Positions 48,570-60,916 of a DNA stretch of 64,000 bases are shown here, one piece after another; position 1 is the first letter of the stretch, and each line of letters begins with the position of its first letter. Location of the stretch: NCBI GenBank assembly GCA_021904315.1, contig CM038918.1, positions 3,177,349 through 3,241,348 on the forward strand. Reading direction: 5' to 3'. A program made the position numbers and the translations under genes. The stretch is from Sphagnum magellanicum. Its lineage: Eukaryota > Streptophyta > Sphagnopsida > Sphagnales > Sphagnaceae. The notes below the pieces were generated by a model, which was given only the letters and a program-made list of their open reading frames with translations, ran no database searches and had not been told where the DNA came from.

Positions 48570-51500
48570 ATGCTTGAATTGTTTGGAGACAAAAATGCGT
48601 TAGCGCAAGGCACGTCAAAATCTGCACATGAACGTCGCAATCGCCTACAGAGAGAACGGCGTGTTAAACAACGTGAACACCCTTCTTTTCGCAATGACGC
48701 ATTACAATTGTTTAGAGATAGAGATGCGTCAGCTCAAGGCACGTCAGAATCTGCACATGAACGTCGCACTCGCCTATAGAGAGAACGGCGTGCTAAGCAA
48801 CGTGAACACCCTTCATTTCGTAATGACGCGTTACAATTGTTTAGAGATGGAGATGCGTCAGCTCAAGGCACGTCAGAATCTACACATGAACGTCGCACTC
48901 GCCTACAGAGAGAACGGCGTGCTAAGCAACGTGAACACCCTTCTTTTCGCAATGACGCGTTACAATTGTTTAAAGATGGAGATGTGTCAGCTCAAGGCAC
49001 GTCAGAATCTGCACAGGAACGTCGCAATCGCCTACAGAGAGAACGGCGTACTAAGCAACGTGAATAGCCTTCTTTTCGCAATGACGCATTACAATTGTTT
49101 GCAGACGCAGATGCGTCAGCCCCGGGACGATGGGATTGTGGAGAAATGGACACAATATGTGGATTCTACAGCGCGAAAATGTGGATCAAAGAATGATTGG
49201 CAAACTCAACAAACAACAACCCATAATTTTCTCTGTGTTGTGAAAATGGCAAAGTTCTGTTGCCGAATCTTCCTGCAACACCGCAAGAGCTGGAAGTTCT
49301 TTTAACCAGCAAAGAGAGAAGTGCCGTCAAATTTCGAGATGAAATTTGCATGTACAATTCGGTGTTGGCATTCACTTTGCTCAATGCCAAAGTTGATGAC
49401 TCGGTAACAGGAGGCCCTGGACCGTATTCCTTTCGCATTCAAGGTGAACTTTATCACAAAATCGGATCCTTCTGTCCTGCCGAAGGACAACGGCCACAGT
49501 TTGCACAGTTGTACATTCATGATACGAAACGTGAACGTCAAAACCGACATGTTGTTATGCCCTCGCTTGATCCAACGACGTTGGATCGGTTGTTGACCAT
49601 GATGTACAATATCAATCCCTATGTCGAAGTGTTCAAAATGGCGAGGGATATGATGGTAACAGAAGGTGCTCCCATGGATCTGAAATAGCATCTCATTACC
49701 TTTCGAACAAAGGATGCCCGCCAATATAATGTGCCAACGGCCAATGAAGTCGCTGCATTGATGGTAGGAAATGGTTCTGAGGCTGTAGACAGACGTGACG
49801 TCGTCCTTGCTCAGCAAGCTGGCCTGCTTCAGCGCATTTCTGAACTACATGTCGGATACATGGCTCTACATTATCCGTTGTTATTTCCTTATGGTGAGGA
49901 TGGATGGCATCCGAATATTCTGATCAATGCTGTTGTTGTTGATGCAAATTTGGATGAAGACCATGCGAGAAAATCTGAGCTTTAAAGAAAGCATTGCAAT
50001 GTGACAATGGCGAAATTTTATGGTTATCGACTTCAACATCGAGACACCGATGGCATTGCGTTGCTTCGGGGTGACCGATTACGGCAACAATACATTGTGG
50101 ATGCCTATGCGGGTATCGAACAAAGTCGCTTGAAGTATCTGCGCTTGAATAAAAAAAAACTTCGCGCGGATCTTTATCAAGGCCTTCAAAACGCCATTGC
50201 TGCACGTGACACTAGCGCTGCTGCGACCGAACAAAGGATCATTCTGCCATCTTCTTTCACAGTAGGTCCACGTCACATGGTTCAAAATTATCAAGATGCC
50301 ATGGCAATCTGTAGATGGGCCGGCTGCCCGGATGCGTTTGTTACATTCACTTACAATCCCCAATGGCTTGAAATCAAGAAAGCGTTGCTGCTCGGACAAC
50401 AACCTCAGGATCGACCTGATTTGGTAACCCGAGTGTTCAAAATCAAGCTAAAGGAGTTGATCAATGACATTCACAAGAACCATGTTTTGGGATGCACGAT
50501 TGTAGGAATCTATGTCGTTGAATTTCAAAAGCGTGGGCTGCCGCATGCACACATTCTCATCTTCTTTACCGAAGATTCCAAGCCACACACGGTCAAGGAT
50601 GTGGACTGCATGATCAATGCTGAACTTCCGCATTCAGAAACAAACAAGTTGGCCCACGAGACAGTTGCTAGATGCACGATGCATGGTCCATGTGGAGCTG
50701 CGTTCCCAAATGCCCCGTGCATGGAAGAAGGCAAATGCAAAAAACAATATCCACGAAAGTTCCAATCCGAGACGGTGACGGATGTAAACGGATACCCTAT
50801 TTATCGGCGTAGAAATACGGGGCACACAATTTTGGTTCATGGCATCGAATTGGATAATCGTTGGGTGGTACCGCACAATGTCTATTTATCGACCAAATAC
50901 GATGCGCACATCAACATTGAGGTCTGCAACAACATTCGTGCAGTCAAGTATCTATTCAAGTACATATATAAAGGACATGATCGTGCGACTATTGAGATCT
51001 CGCGCCAAAGCAACAATGCCACCGAAGGAAATGTGGTCGATACTGATGAAATTAAAAAATATCTCGACTGTCGCTATGTATCCGCATCGGAAGCAGCGTG
51101 GCGCATTTTCAAGTTTGATATGCATGAGCGTTTTCCTACCGTTGAGCGTCTGCAATACCATTTGCCCAATCAGCAGATGGTGTTGTTTCGCGATGACGAT
51201 GATGTGCAGGAAGTGGCAACACGGTCAGCCATTTCGAGAACGATGCTGACAGAATGGTTCAAAACAAACCAAGAATCGAAAGTTGCACGAAGCCTTACGT
51301 TTGATCAATTCCCTCAACAATGGGTGTAGAATCAGAAGTTGAAGCGATGGACACTATGCAAACAAGGTTTTGCCATTGGTCGCATGTATTATGCACACCC
51401 GACATCGGGTGAACGTTACTATTTGCGAATGCTGCTGAACTACGTCAAAGGTGCCACATGTTACGAACATTTGCGGACAGCGGATGGTAGAGAGCAGGAC

Positions 51501-53393
51501 ACATTCAAAGATGCATGCATTGTGATGGGTTTGCTTGCAGACGACAATGAATGGCATCAAGCCTTGAAAGAAGCCGGTGTTTGGGCCTCGGGACAACAGC
51601 TGCGTGACATGTTTGCCTCCATGTTGATGTTTTGCGAGGTCACGAATCCTAGACAGCTATGGGATGCACATTGGGAGTCTTTGAGCGATGACATTGAAGC
51701 AATGACACGTTGCGAGCGTGCTGATCCAACTGTCACCCTTCCTAAGGATGCGTTGAAGGATCGTGCATTGTATGAGATCGATCAGGTTCTCATCCGCATT
51801 GGACACCGCTTGGATGACTTTCCAACCCTTCCCAAGTCTAATTACATCCCTTCTATTCATGGAGGAAACCGATTGGTCCAAGAAGAATTGACTTATGATC
51901 GGCATTCATTGACCACAGATGCGAATAATGCAGAAGATAGGCTCAATGATGATCAATGCAACGCATACGAAACTATTTTGAATGTCGTGACAAACAAACA
52001 GGGCAAGCTGTTCTTTGTGTATGGCAGTGGTGGGACTGGCAAAATATTTGTTTGGACAACACTTTTGTCCCGTCTACGAGGGCAAGGCAAAATCGTGCTT
52101 GCAGTTGCCTCATCAGGAATTGCATCTTTGTTGCTTCCGGGCGGCAGAACCACCCATTCAAGATTCAAGATTCCAATTGATCTGCACGATGAGTCAACTT
52201 GCAACATCACACAACAGATGAAAGTGGCGGAGTTGGTGCGTAAAGATGATCTAATCATTTGGGATGAAGCACCGATGATGCATCGCCGAGCTTTCGAAGC
52301 TGTTGATCGCACCCTGCGTGATTTGATGCAGTTGGATGACGCACAGGCAACCGAGAAAATCTTTGGTGGGAAAACCATGGTCCTTGGTGGGGATTTTCGA
52401 CAAATCTTACCTGTGGTTCCCAAGGGAGGACGAGAAGACATTGTCAGTGCTTCTTTGCTTCGGTCGTATCTTTGGCAGCATGTTACAATTCTTCGTCTTC
52501 ATATCAACATGCGAGTCATGGCAACCAATTCTGAAGAGCAGCGAGAGTTTGCCAAATGGGTGTTGAATGTTGGAGATGGTAATCTTCCCGCCATTGCAGA
52601 AGAAGAAGGTGTCGATCCAGATTGGATCGAAATTCCACCCCATATGAGGCTGCCAGCAGAAGATTGCAGCTTAAGAGGATTAATCCGAACCATCTATCCG
52701 GATCATCGGTGCCACTCTGGAGATGCCATGTATCTTATGCAACGCAGCATTCTAGCCCGCAAAAATACTGATGTTGATGAAGTCAACAATGGAATTTTAG
52801 AATCGCTATCTGAAGAATCGCACACGTACTTGAACGCAAATTCTTTGACTCTAACAAAAGAAGGTGCAAGTGTTGCTGCAGGAGTTTCAATGGATTCATT
52901 GTATCCGGTGGAATTTTTAGACACTTTGCGATTTAGCGGTATCGCAAATCATGAGCTCGAACTCAAAGTGGGTGTGCCAATCCTTTTGTTGCGTAATCTC
53001 AATCAATCAATAGGATTGTGCAATGGTATGAGGTTGATTGTCAAAAGATTGGGTCAGCGTGTCATTGAAGCGAAAATCATCACAGGAAACAATGTCGGCA
53101 AATGTGTGTTCATACCCCGCATCATCATGTCCCCCTCCGGGACTAATTGGCCATTTGTTTTGCGTCGTCGTCAATTTCCAGTTCGAGTGGCATTTGCGAT
53201 CACAATCAACAAGAGTCAAGGTCAAACATTCAACAACGTTGGGGTATATTTATCGTCTCCGGTCTATTCCCATGGTCAGCTCTATGTTGTTATTTCACAG
53301 GTCACAAGTAGTGCAAACATTAAGATTTTCAACGGCCAGGGTCCCGATGGATACATGCGGAATGTTGTATATAAAGAGGTTTTGGAAATGTAA
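48570..53393 (+). pseudogene. RepHel protein of Helitron A, 1,608 codons with stops
   Basis: Replication initiator fused to a Pif1-type helicase. One frame runs from ATG 48570 to TAA 53393. Order: four 43-residue basic repeats, Helitron-like N region (GYMALHYPLLFPYGEDGW, near 49857), Rep domain with FVTFTYNPQW, HUH motif GLPHAHILIFF (His codons 50544 and 50550) and catalytic-Tyr motif YLFKYIYKG (50949), then helicase with Walker A GSGGTGKI (52023), [32 protein letters not shown] and VISQVTS. Stops: 48777, 49065, 49194, 49224, 49686, 49983 and 51327. Against copy B, six of these are C-to-T or G-to-A changes. Walker A Thr is Ile and the motif VI Arg is Gln, so the helicase would be dead even without stops. 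The start was chosen because both copies keep this ATG. Confidence 0.9.
48577..49092 (+). repeat. 129-bp tandem repeat, four units, coding
   Basis: The anchor AATTGTTT recurs at 48577, 48706, 48835, 48964 and 49093, exactly 129 bp apart, giving a 43-residue repeat in the RepHel N-terminus. The unit includes LQLFRDGDASAQGTSES, then HERRTRLQRERRAKQREHPS. Arg-rich repeats there may bind DNA. A second frame is open through the repeat (48628-49305), which is expected when one open unit is copied. Confidence 0.9.
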
Positions 53394-53540
53394 TTGGTAG
53401 GTGTAATTTTGTAATATGTATCGTCAAATGCACATGCAAAAATGAATTCATACTACATTTTTTATTTAAAATAAACAAAGTAACTACGACACCAATATCA
53501 TTGAGCACCATTTTGTAATATGTACCGTCAAATACACACA

Positions 53541-53570
53541 CTTGTGCATTATGCACGGGACACACACTAG
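53541..53570 (+). other. Helitron A 3' hairpin and CTAG end
   Basis: CTTGTGCATTATGCACGGG forms a stem with a one-base loop (GTGCAT-T-ATGCAC core), followed by ACACACACTAG. A palindrome about 11 bases before CTRR is the hallmark 3' end of Helitrons, where the rolling-circle cycle stops. The next base, 53571, is already the T of the next element's 5' end. Confidence 0.95.
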
Positions 53571-53886
53571 TCTCTTATATTAAAAGAAGGATGAAGCCGC
53601 CCTTGAAGCCGCTCACTGTGGCCCACTGTGATCTGATGGAAATCGGTGTCCAGGCATCCAGTGGATGGATGGTGCGCCGGCGGCTGCTGAGTCACTCTGG
53701 CCCACAAGCTGCCCCTGAGGCCGCTCGATGAAGTCTCCCCTGACTCCGCTGGGTACAAATAGTGGCAATACCTGCTGACTCCGGACGGACGGTGCAAATA
53801 TTTTTGCAGGGTCATATCCTGAACCTCGGTGGGAAGAGAGAGAGAGAGATAGAGACCGAGAGGCAGAGAGAGATTTTTGTGAAGAC

Positions 53887-54111
53887 ATGGCCCGAAATGA
53901 GGAGAAAGCGCAGTCCATGTTGAGTAGGTTTGTGCAAGCCGAGAAATACAGAATCTTGGCTTGGGAGAGCATCGTCTCCGTGAACAAGCTGATTCGTGAG
54001 AAGGGGCACTGGGAAGTGAGGATCTTGGAGCTTGGAGGCCCGGATTATGCCAAAGTTGGCCCTAAAGTTACCGACAGTGAAGGAAAGGAGTTAAGCCACA
54101 AATCCCAGGGG
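53887..54111 (+). pseudogene. ISY1: Captured ISY1 fragment (Helitron B), first copy
   Basis: Opens with ATG 53887 and reads MARNEEKAQSMLSRFVQAEK, then NKLIREKGHW and ILELGGPDYAKVGPKVTDSE in one frame. Compared with Helitron A, 17 bp are missing from the HRLRDLNDEIN region, which happens to restore one frame between the two ISY1 parts. The donor GT seen in A is TT here (GGAGTTAAGC), so the frame reads on into LSHKSQG and the poly-T block. The full ISY1 protein is far longer; this covers only N-terminal parts. Confidence 0.85.
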
Positions 54112-54130
54112 TCAGTTTACTTGGTCAGTA

Positions 54131-55060
54131 GTTTTTTTTTTTTTTTCCCTTCAGCCTTTTTCTTATCATGCTTTTTTTTTCCCTTGCTCTCACTTTTTTC
54201 ATGGGCCTTTTTTTTTCTCTCTTTTTTTACTTGCTCATTAGTTTTTTTTTTTTTTTTTTTTTTTTCCCTTGAGCCTTTTTCTTATCATGCTTTTTTTTTT
54301 TCCTTGCTCTCATTTTTTTCGTGAGAAGGGGCACTGGGAAGTGAGGATCTTGGAGCTTGGAGGCCCGGATTATGCCACACTTGGCCCTAAAGTTACCGAC
54401 AGTGAAGGAAAGGAATTAAGCCACAAATCCCAGGGGTCAGTTTACTTGGTCAGTAGTTTTTTTTTTTTTCCCTTCAGCCTTTTTCTTATCATGCTTTTTT
54501 TTTTCCCTTGCTCTCACTTTTTTCGTGGGCCTTTTTTTTTCTCTCTTTTTTTACTTGCTCATTAGTTTTTTTTTTTTTTTTTTTTTCCCTTGAGCCTTTT
54601 CTTATCATGCTTTTTTTTTTCCTTGCTCTCATTTTTTTCCTCGGCCATTTTTTTTCCTTGCTTTGACTTTTTTCTTGGGCCTTTTTCATTCTCTTTTTTT
54701 TTCTTTTAGCGGCAATTGGAAAAATATAAAGAACCGCCGGGGAGAGAAAGAGAACGAGACACACACACGGGAGCGAGGGAAGGAGGGAGGAAGCCAGGTT
54801 GCCTGCCCGGTGGAGTGCATACGTGGACGCTACCATACGGGTTCACTTTTTTCATGGGCCTTTTTTTTTCTCTCTTTTTTTACTTGGTTAGTATTTTTTA
54901 TTTTTTTTTCCCTTGAGCCTTTTTCTTATCACGCTTTTTTTTTCCCTTCCTCTCACTTTTTTCCTAGGCCATTTTTTTTCCTTGCTCTCACTTCTTTCTT
55001 GGGCCTTTTTTATCCTCTTTTTTTTCTTTTTGTCGTAATTGCAAAAATATAAAGAACCGC
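54131..55060 (+). repeat. Poly-T block array in Helitron B with duplicated ISY1 piece
   Basis: Same T-run modules as in Helitron A. At 54319-54420 part of ISY1 (REKGHWEVRILELGGPDYA) recurs, exactly 325 bp after its first occurrence at 53994, together with the following CCCAGGGGTCAGTTTACTTG and T runs. This is an internal tandem duplication unique to Helitron B within the window. Confidence 0.8.
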
Positions 55061-55104
55061 TGGGGAGAGAAACAGAAAGAGACACACACACGGGAAGTTG
55101 TGTT

Positions 55105-55460
55105 TCCTGCTAATTAAAACCTGAAACAAACATAAAGAAAAAATAAAATAAAAACATAAAATATAGAAAAAAGGAATGGAAACAATTGAAACAATGAAAC
55201 AGAAATACATGAAAATTTTAAAAGACAAAAAAATTACAAAAAAGAAGAAACCCAAAAAAAACTAGGAATTTAAGAAAATAAAAATTAAAAAAATGAAGAA
55301 AAAGCCTACTTGAAAAAGAATGAAGTGTGTCTTCTTTCTCCAAACTTCAAACTTGCATCGAAATAATCAAAAATACAAAAGTGAAAAACAAACACTTTAT
55401 TTTTATTATACAAAAGAATAATAAAAAGAAAAAAACATGGAAATAAAAAATTAAAAAACT
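55105..55460. repeat. A-rich low-complexity block in Helitron B
   Basis: Near-identical counterpart of 48070-48445, including GAATGGAAACAATTGAAACAATG and CTACTTGAAAAAGAATGAAG. No gene is visible between here and the RepHel ATG. Confidence 0.7.
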
Positions 55461-55597
55461 TTTAGTTTAGCTCTTGATCATTGACAGCTCTGCGAACTTT
55501 CCATTAATCTTAAATCATCTGGATTTGATGGGGATTTACAAATTAATTTATGTGTAACCTTGACCTTCCTCAAAGAGTGTAGGAGAAACCCCCCAAG

Positions 55598-58500
55598 ATG
55601 TTCGAATTGTTTGGAGACAAAGATGCGTTGGCGCAAGGCACGTCATAATCTACACATGAACGTCGCAATCGCCTACAGAGAGAACGGCGTGCTCAGCAAC
55701 GTGAACACCCATCTTTTCGCAATGACGCATTACAATTGTTTGGAGATGGAGATGCGTCAGCTCAAGGCACGTCCGAATCTGCACATGAACGTCGCAATCG
55801 CCTACAGAGAGAACGGCGTGCTAAGCAACGTGAACAGCCTTCTTTTTGCAATGACGCATTGCAATTGTTTGGAGATGGAGATGCGTCCGCTCAAGGCACG
55901 TCCGAATCTGCACATGAACGTCGTAATCGCCTACAGAGAGAATGCCGTGCTGAGCAACGTGAACATCCTTCTTTTCGCAATGACGCATTCCAATTGTTTC
56001 GAGATGGATATGCGTTGGCTCAAGGCACGTCGGAATCTGCACATGAACGTCGCAATCGCCCACAGAGAGAACGGCGTGCTAAGCAACATGAACACCCTTC
56101 CTTTCGCAATGACGCATTCCAATTGTTTGGAGATGGAGATGTGTCCGCTCAAGGCACGTCCGAATCTACACATGAACGTCGCAATCGCCTACAGAGAGAA
56201 TGCCGTGCTGAACAACGTGAACAACCTTCTTTTCGCAATGACGCATTACAATTGTTTGCAGACGCAGATGCGTCAACCCCGGGACGATGGGATTGTGGAG
56301 AAATGGACACAATATGTGGATTCTACAGCGCGAAAATGTGGATCAAAGAACGATCGGCAAACTCAACAAACAACAACCCACAATTTTCTCTGTGTTGCGA
56401 AAAGGGCAAAGTTCTGTTGCCGAATCTTCCTGCAACACCGCAAGAGCTAGAAGCTCTTTTAACCAGCAAAGAGAGAAGTGCCGTCAAATTTCGAGATGAA
56501 AATCGCATGTACAATTCGGTGTTGACATTCACTTCGCTCGGTGCCAAAGTTGATGACTCGGTAACAGGAGGCCCTGGACCGTATTCCTTTCGCATTTAAG
56601 GTGAAATTTATCACAAAATCGGATCCCTATGTCCTGCCGAAGGACAACGGCCACAATTTGCACAGTTGTACATTCATGATACGAAACGTGAACGTCAAAA
56701 CCGGCATGTTGTTATGCCCTCGCTTGATCCAACGACGTTGGATTGTTGACCATGATGTACGTCAAAACCGGCATGTTGTTATGCCCTCGCTTGATCCAAC
56801 GACGTTGGATTGTTGACCATGATGTACAATATCAATCCCTATGTCGAAGTGTTCAAAATGGCGAGGGATATGATGGTAACAGAAGGTGCTCCCATGGATC
56901 TGAAATTGCGTCTCATTGCCTCTCGAACAAAGGATGCCCGCCAATACAATGTGCCAACGGCCGATGAAGTCGTTGCATTGATGGTAGGAGATGGTTCTGA
57001 GGCTGTAGACAGACGTGATGTCGTCCTTGCTCAACAAGCTGGCCCGCTTCAACGCATTTCTGAACTACATGTCGGATACATGGCTCTACATTATCCGTTG
57101 TTATTTCCTTATGGTGAGGATGGATGGCATCCGAATATTCTGATCAATGCTGTTGTTGCTGATGCAAATTTGGATGAAGACCATGCGAGAAAATCTGAGC
57201 TTCAAAGAAAGCATTGCAATGTGACAATGGCGAAATTTTATGGTTATCGACTTCAACATCGAGACACCGATGGCATTGCGTTGCTTCGGGGTGACCGATT
57301 ACGGCAACAATACATTATGGATGCCTATGCGGGTATCGAACAAAGTCGCTTGAAATATCTGCGCTTGAATAAAAAAAAACTTCGCGCGGATATTTATCAA
57401 GGCCTTCAAGACGCCATTGCTACAGGTGACACTAGCGTTGCTGCCATCAGACAGAGGATCATTCTGCCATCTTCTTTCACAGTAGGTCCACGTCACATGG
57501 TTCAAAATTATCAAGATGCCATGGCAATCTGTAGATGGGCCGGCTGCCCGGATGCGTTTGTTATATTCACTTACAATCCCCAATACCTTGAAATCAAGAA
57601 AGCGTTGCTGCTCGGACAACAACCTCAGGATCGACCCGATTTGGTAACCCGAGTGTTCAAAATCAAGCTGAAAGAGTTGATCAATGACATTCACAATAAC
57701 CATGTTTTGGGATGCACGATTGCAGGAATCTATGTCGTTAAATTTCAAAAGCGTGGGCTGCCGCATGCACACATTCTCATCTTCTTTACCAAAGATTGCA
57801 AGCCACACACGGTCGAGGATGTCGACTGCATGATCAGTGCTGAACTTCCGAATTCAGAAACAAACAAGTTAGCCCACGAGACAGTTGCCAGATGCACGAT
57901 ACATGGTCCATGTGGAGCTGCGTTCCCAAATGCCCCATGCATGGAAGAAGGCAAATGCAAAAAACAATATCCACGAAAGTTCCAATCCGAGACGGTGACG
58001 GATGTAAACGGATACCCTATTTATCGGCGTAGAAATACGGGGCACACAGTTTTGGTTCATGGCATGGAATTGGACAATCGTTGGGTGGTACCGCACAATG
58101 TCTATTTATCGACCAAATACGATGCGCACATCAACGTTGAGGTCTGCAACAACATTCGTGCAGTCAAGTATCTATTCAAGTACGTATATAAAGGACATGA
58201 TCGTGCGACTGTTGAGATTTCACGCCAAAAGCGACAATGCCACTGAAGGAAATGTGGTCGCTACTTATGAAATTAAAAGATATCTCGACTGTCGCTATGT
58301 ATCCGCATCGGAAGCAGCGTGGCGCATTTTCAAGTTTGATATGCATGAGCGTTTTCCTACCGTTGAGCGTCTGCAATACCATTTGCCCAATCAGCAGATG
58401 GTGTTGTTTCGCGATGACGATGATGTGCAGGAAGTGGCAACATGGTCGGGCATTTCGAGAACGATGCTGACAGAATGGTTCAAAACAAACCAAGAATTGG

Positions 58501-60614
58501 AAGTTGCACGAAGCCTTACGTTCGATCAATTCCCTCAACAATGGGTGTGGAATCGGAAGTTGAAGCGATGGACACTGTGCAAACAAGGTTTTGCCATTGG
58601 TCGCATGTATTATGCACACCCGACATCGGGTGAACGTTACTACTTGCGAATGCTGCTGAACTGCATCAAAGGTGCCACATGTTACGAACATTTGCGGATA
58701 GTGGATGGTAGAGAGCACGACACATTCAAAGATGCATGCATTGCGATGGGTTTGCTTGCAAACGACAATGAATGGCATCAAGCCTTGGAAGAAGCCGGTG
58801 TTTGGGCCTCGGGACGACAGTTGCGTGACATGTTTGCCTCCATGTTGATGTTTTGCGAGGTCGCGAATCCCAGACAACTATGGGATGCACATTGGGAGAC
58901 TTTGAGCGATGACATTGAAGCAATGACACGTTGCGAGCGTGCTGATCCAACTATCACCCTTCCTGAGGATGCGTTGAAGGATCGTGCATTGTATGAGATC
59001 GATCACGTTCTCATCCGCAATGGACACCGCCTGGAAGACTTTCCAACCCTTCCCAAGTTTAATTACATCCCTTTTGTTCATAAAGGAAACCGATTGGTCC
59101 AAGAAGAACTGGCTTATGATCGGCATTCATTGACCACAAATGCGAACAATGCAGAAGATAGGCTCAATGATGATTAACGTAACGCATACGAAACTATTTT
59201 GGATGCCGTGACAAACAAACAGGGCAAGCTGTTCTTTGTGTATGGCAGTGGTGGGACCGGCAAAACATTTGTTTCGACAACACTTCTGTCCCGTCTACGA
59301 GGGCAAGGCAAAATAGTGCTTGTAGTTGCCTCATCAGGAATTGCATCTTTGTTGCTTCCGGGCGGCAGAACCACCCATTCAAGATTCAAGATTCCAATTG
59401 ATCTGCACGATGAGTCAACTTGCAACATCACACAACAGATGAAAGTGGCAGAGTTGGTGCGTAAAGCTAATCTAATCATTTGGGATGAAGCACCGATGAT
59501 GCATCGTCGAGCTTTCGAAGCTGTTGATCGCACCCTGCGTGATTTGATGCAGTTGGATGATGCACAGGCAACCGAAAAAATCTTTGGTGGGAAAACCATG
59601 GTCCTTGGTGGGGATTTTCGACAGATTTTACCTGTGGTTCCCAAGGGAGGACGAGAAGACATTGTCAGTGCTTCCTTGCTTCGGTCGTATCTTTGGTAGC
59701 ATGTTACAATTCTTCGTCTTCATATCAACATGCGAGTCATGGCAACCAATTCTGAAGAGCAGCGAGAGTTTGCCAAATGGGTGTTGAATGTTGGAGACGG
59801 TGCTCTTCCCGCCATTGCAGGAGAAGAAGGTGTCGATCCAGATTGGATCAAAATTCCACCCCATATGAGGCTGCCAGTAGAAGATTGTAGCTTAAGAGGA
59901 TTAATCCGAACCATCTATCCGGATCACCGGTGCCACTCTGGAGATGCCATGTATCTTATGCAACGTAGCATTCTAGCCCCGAAAAATACTGATGTTGATG
60001 AAGTCAACAATGCAATTTTAGAATCACTATCTGAAGAATTGCACACGTACCTGAGCGCAAATTCTTTGACTCCAACAGAAGAAGGTGCAAGTGTTGCTGT
60101 AGGGGTTTCAATGGATTCATTGTATCCGGTGGAATTTTTAGACACTTTGCGATTTAGCAGTATCGCAAATCATGAGCTCGAACTCAAAGTGGGTGTGCCA
60201 ATCCTTTTGTTGCGTAATCTCAATCAATCGATAGGATTGTGCAATGGTACGAGGTTGATTGTCAAAAGATTGGGTCACCGTGTCATTGAAGCGGAAATCA
60301 TCACAGGAAACAATGTCGGCAAACGTGTGTTCATACCCCGCATCATCATGTCCCCCTCCGGGACTAATTGGCCATTTGTTTTGCGTCGTCGTCAATTTCC
60401 AGTTCGAATGGCATTTGCGATCACAATCAACAAAAGTCAAGGTCAAACATTCAACAACGTTGGGGTATATTTGCCGTCTCCGGTCTATTCCCATGGTCAG
60501 CTCTATTTTGCTATTTCACGGGTCACAAGTAGTGCAAACATTAAGATTTTCAACGGCCGGGGTCCCGATGGATACATGCGGAATGTTGTATATAAAGAGG
60601 TTTTGGAAATGTAG
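55598..60614 (+). pseudogene. RepHel protein of Helitron B, frameshifted
   Basis: Same domain order as copy A, from ATG 55598 to TAG 60614. Its span, 5,017 bp, equals copy A's 4,824 plus one 129-bp repeat unit, 63 and 1. The +63 is a 4-bp deletion followed by a 67-bp tandem duplication at 56693-56826, leaving a TGA at 56747 but restoring frame. The +1 is an extra A near 58228. Other stops: TAA 55646, TAA 56597, TAA 59175, TAG 59697; the last three are CAA or CAG in copy A. Here Walker A is intact (GSGGTGKTF at 59244), as is motif VI (AISRVTS), and the HUH motif and YLFKYVYKG are present. It is inactive as it stands, but its helicase residues are better preserved than in A. Confidence 0.9.
55605..56249 (+). 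repeat. 129-bp tandem repeat, five units, coding
   Basis: Anchors at 55605, 55734, 55863, 55992, 56121 and 56250, all 129 bp apart, so five full units against four in Helitron A. Units encode the same LQLFGDGDASAQGTSES and RRNRLQRERRAKQRE text, with Cys/Ala variants (RRNRLQRECRAEQRE) in units three and five. Alternation of variants suggests unequal exchange of a two-unit block. Confidence 0.9.
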
Positions 60615-60761
60615 TTGGTAGGTGTAATTTTGTAATATGTATCGTCAAATGCACAGGCAAAAATGGATTCATACTACATTTTTTATTTAAAATAAACAAA
60701 ATAATTGCGACACCAATATCATTGAGCACCATTTTGTAATATGTACCGTCAAATACACACA

Positions 60762-60795
60762 CCTGTGCATTATGCACGGGGTTCACCAATGGTTG
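60762..60795 (+). other. Bypassed Helitron B hairpin without CTAG
   Basis: The hairpin CCTGTGCATTATGCACGGG is intact but is followed by GTTCACCAATGGTTG instead of GCACACACTAG. The same altered junction occurs at 62464 and 63272. With its CTRR end lost, this hairpin probably no longer ends transposition. Confidence 0.8.
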
Positions 60796-60916
60796 TCCAA
60801 AATTAGAAAAATTGGTTTTGACCCAGACCCATGGTTCTCACAAAAATAAAGGATCAGTCAAAAAATGGTGCTATTCGGAATTATTTGGGAACACACAGGT
60901 TTCTACCCTCCAGTGT

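Larger units (their letters stand above)
46324..53570 (+). mobile_element. Helitron A, autonomous-derived, 7,247 bp
   Basis: Rolling-circle transposon. The 5' end is TTACTTATATTAAAAG at 46324, preceded by host A, and aligns with TCTCTTATATTAAAAG of the next element. The 3' end has a hairpin at 53541-53559, then CACACACTAG ending at 53570. Inside, in order: GATGAAGCCGCCCCTGAAGCC subterminal repeats, a GA run, a captured ISY1 piece, poly-T/poly-A blocks, a captured KH exon, the RepHel frame and a ~175-bp 3' region. The 5' dinucleotide is TT rather than the canonical TC. The left flank is a 13-base G run. It directly abuts a second Helitron with no host base between. Confidence 0.9.

Noticed and set aside
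48628-49305. Long alternative-frame ORF across the 129-bp repeats (also 55560-56450 in Helitron B)
   Set aside because: It is open because one stop-free unit was copied. It is not continuous with Rep, whereas the chosen frame leads straight into the N, Rep and helicase domains in both copies.
50079-53565. Minus-strand ORFs opposite RepHel
   Set aside because: Shadows of a codon-biased plus-strand gene; the plus frame holds all motifs.
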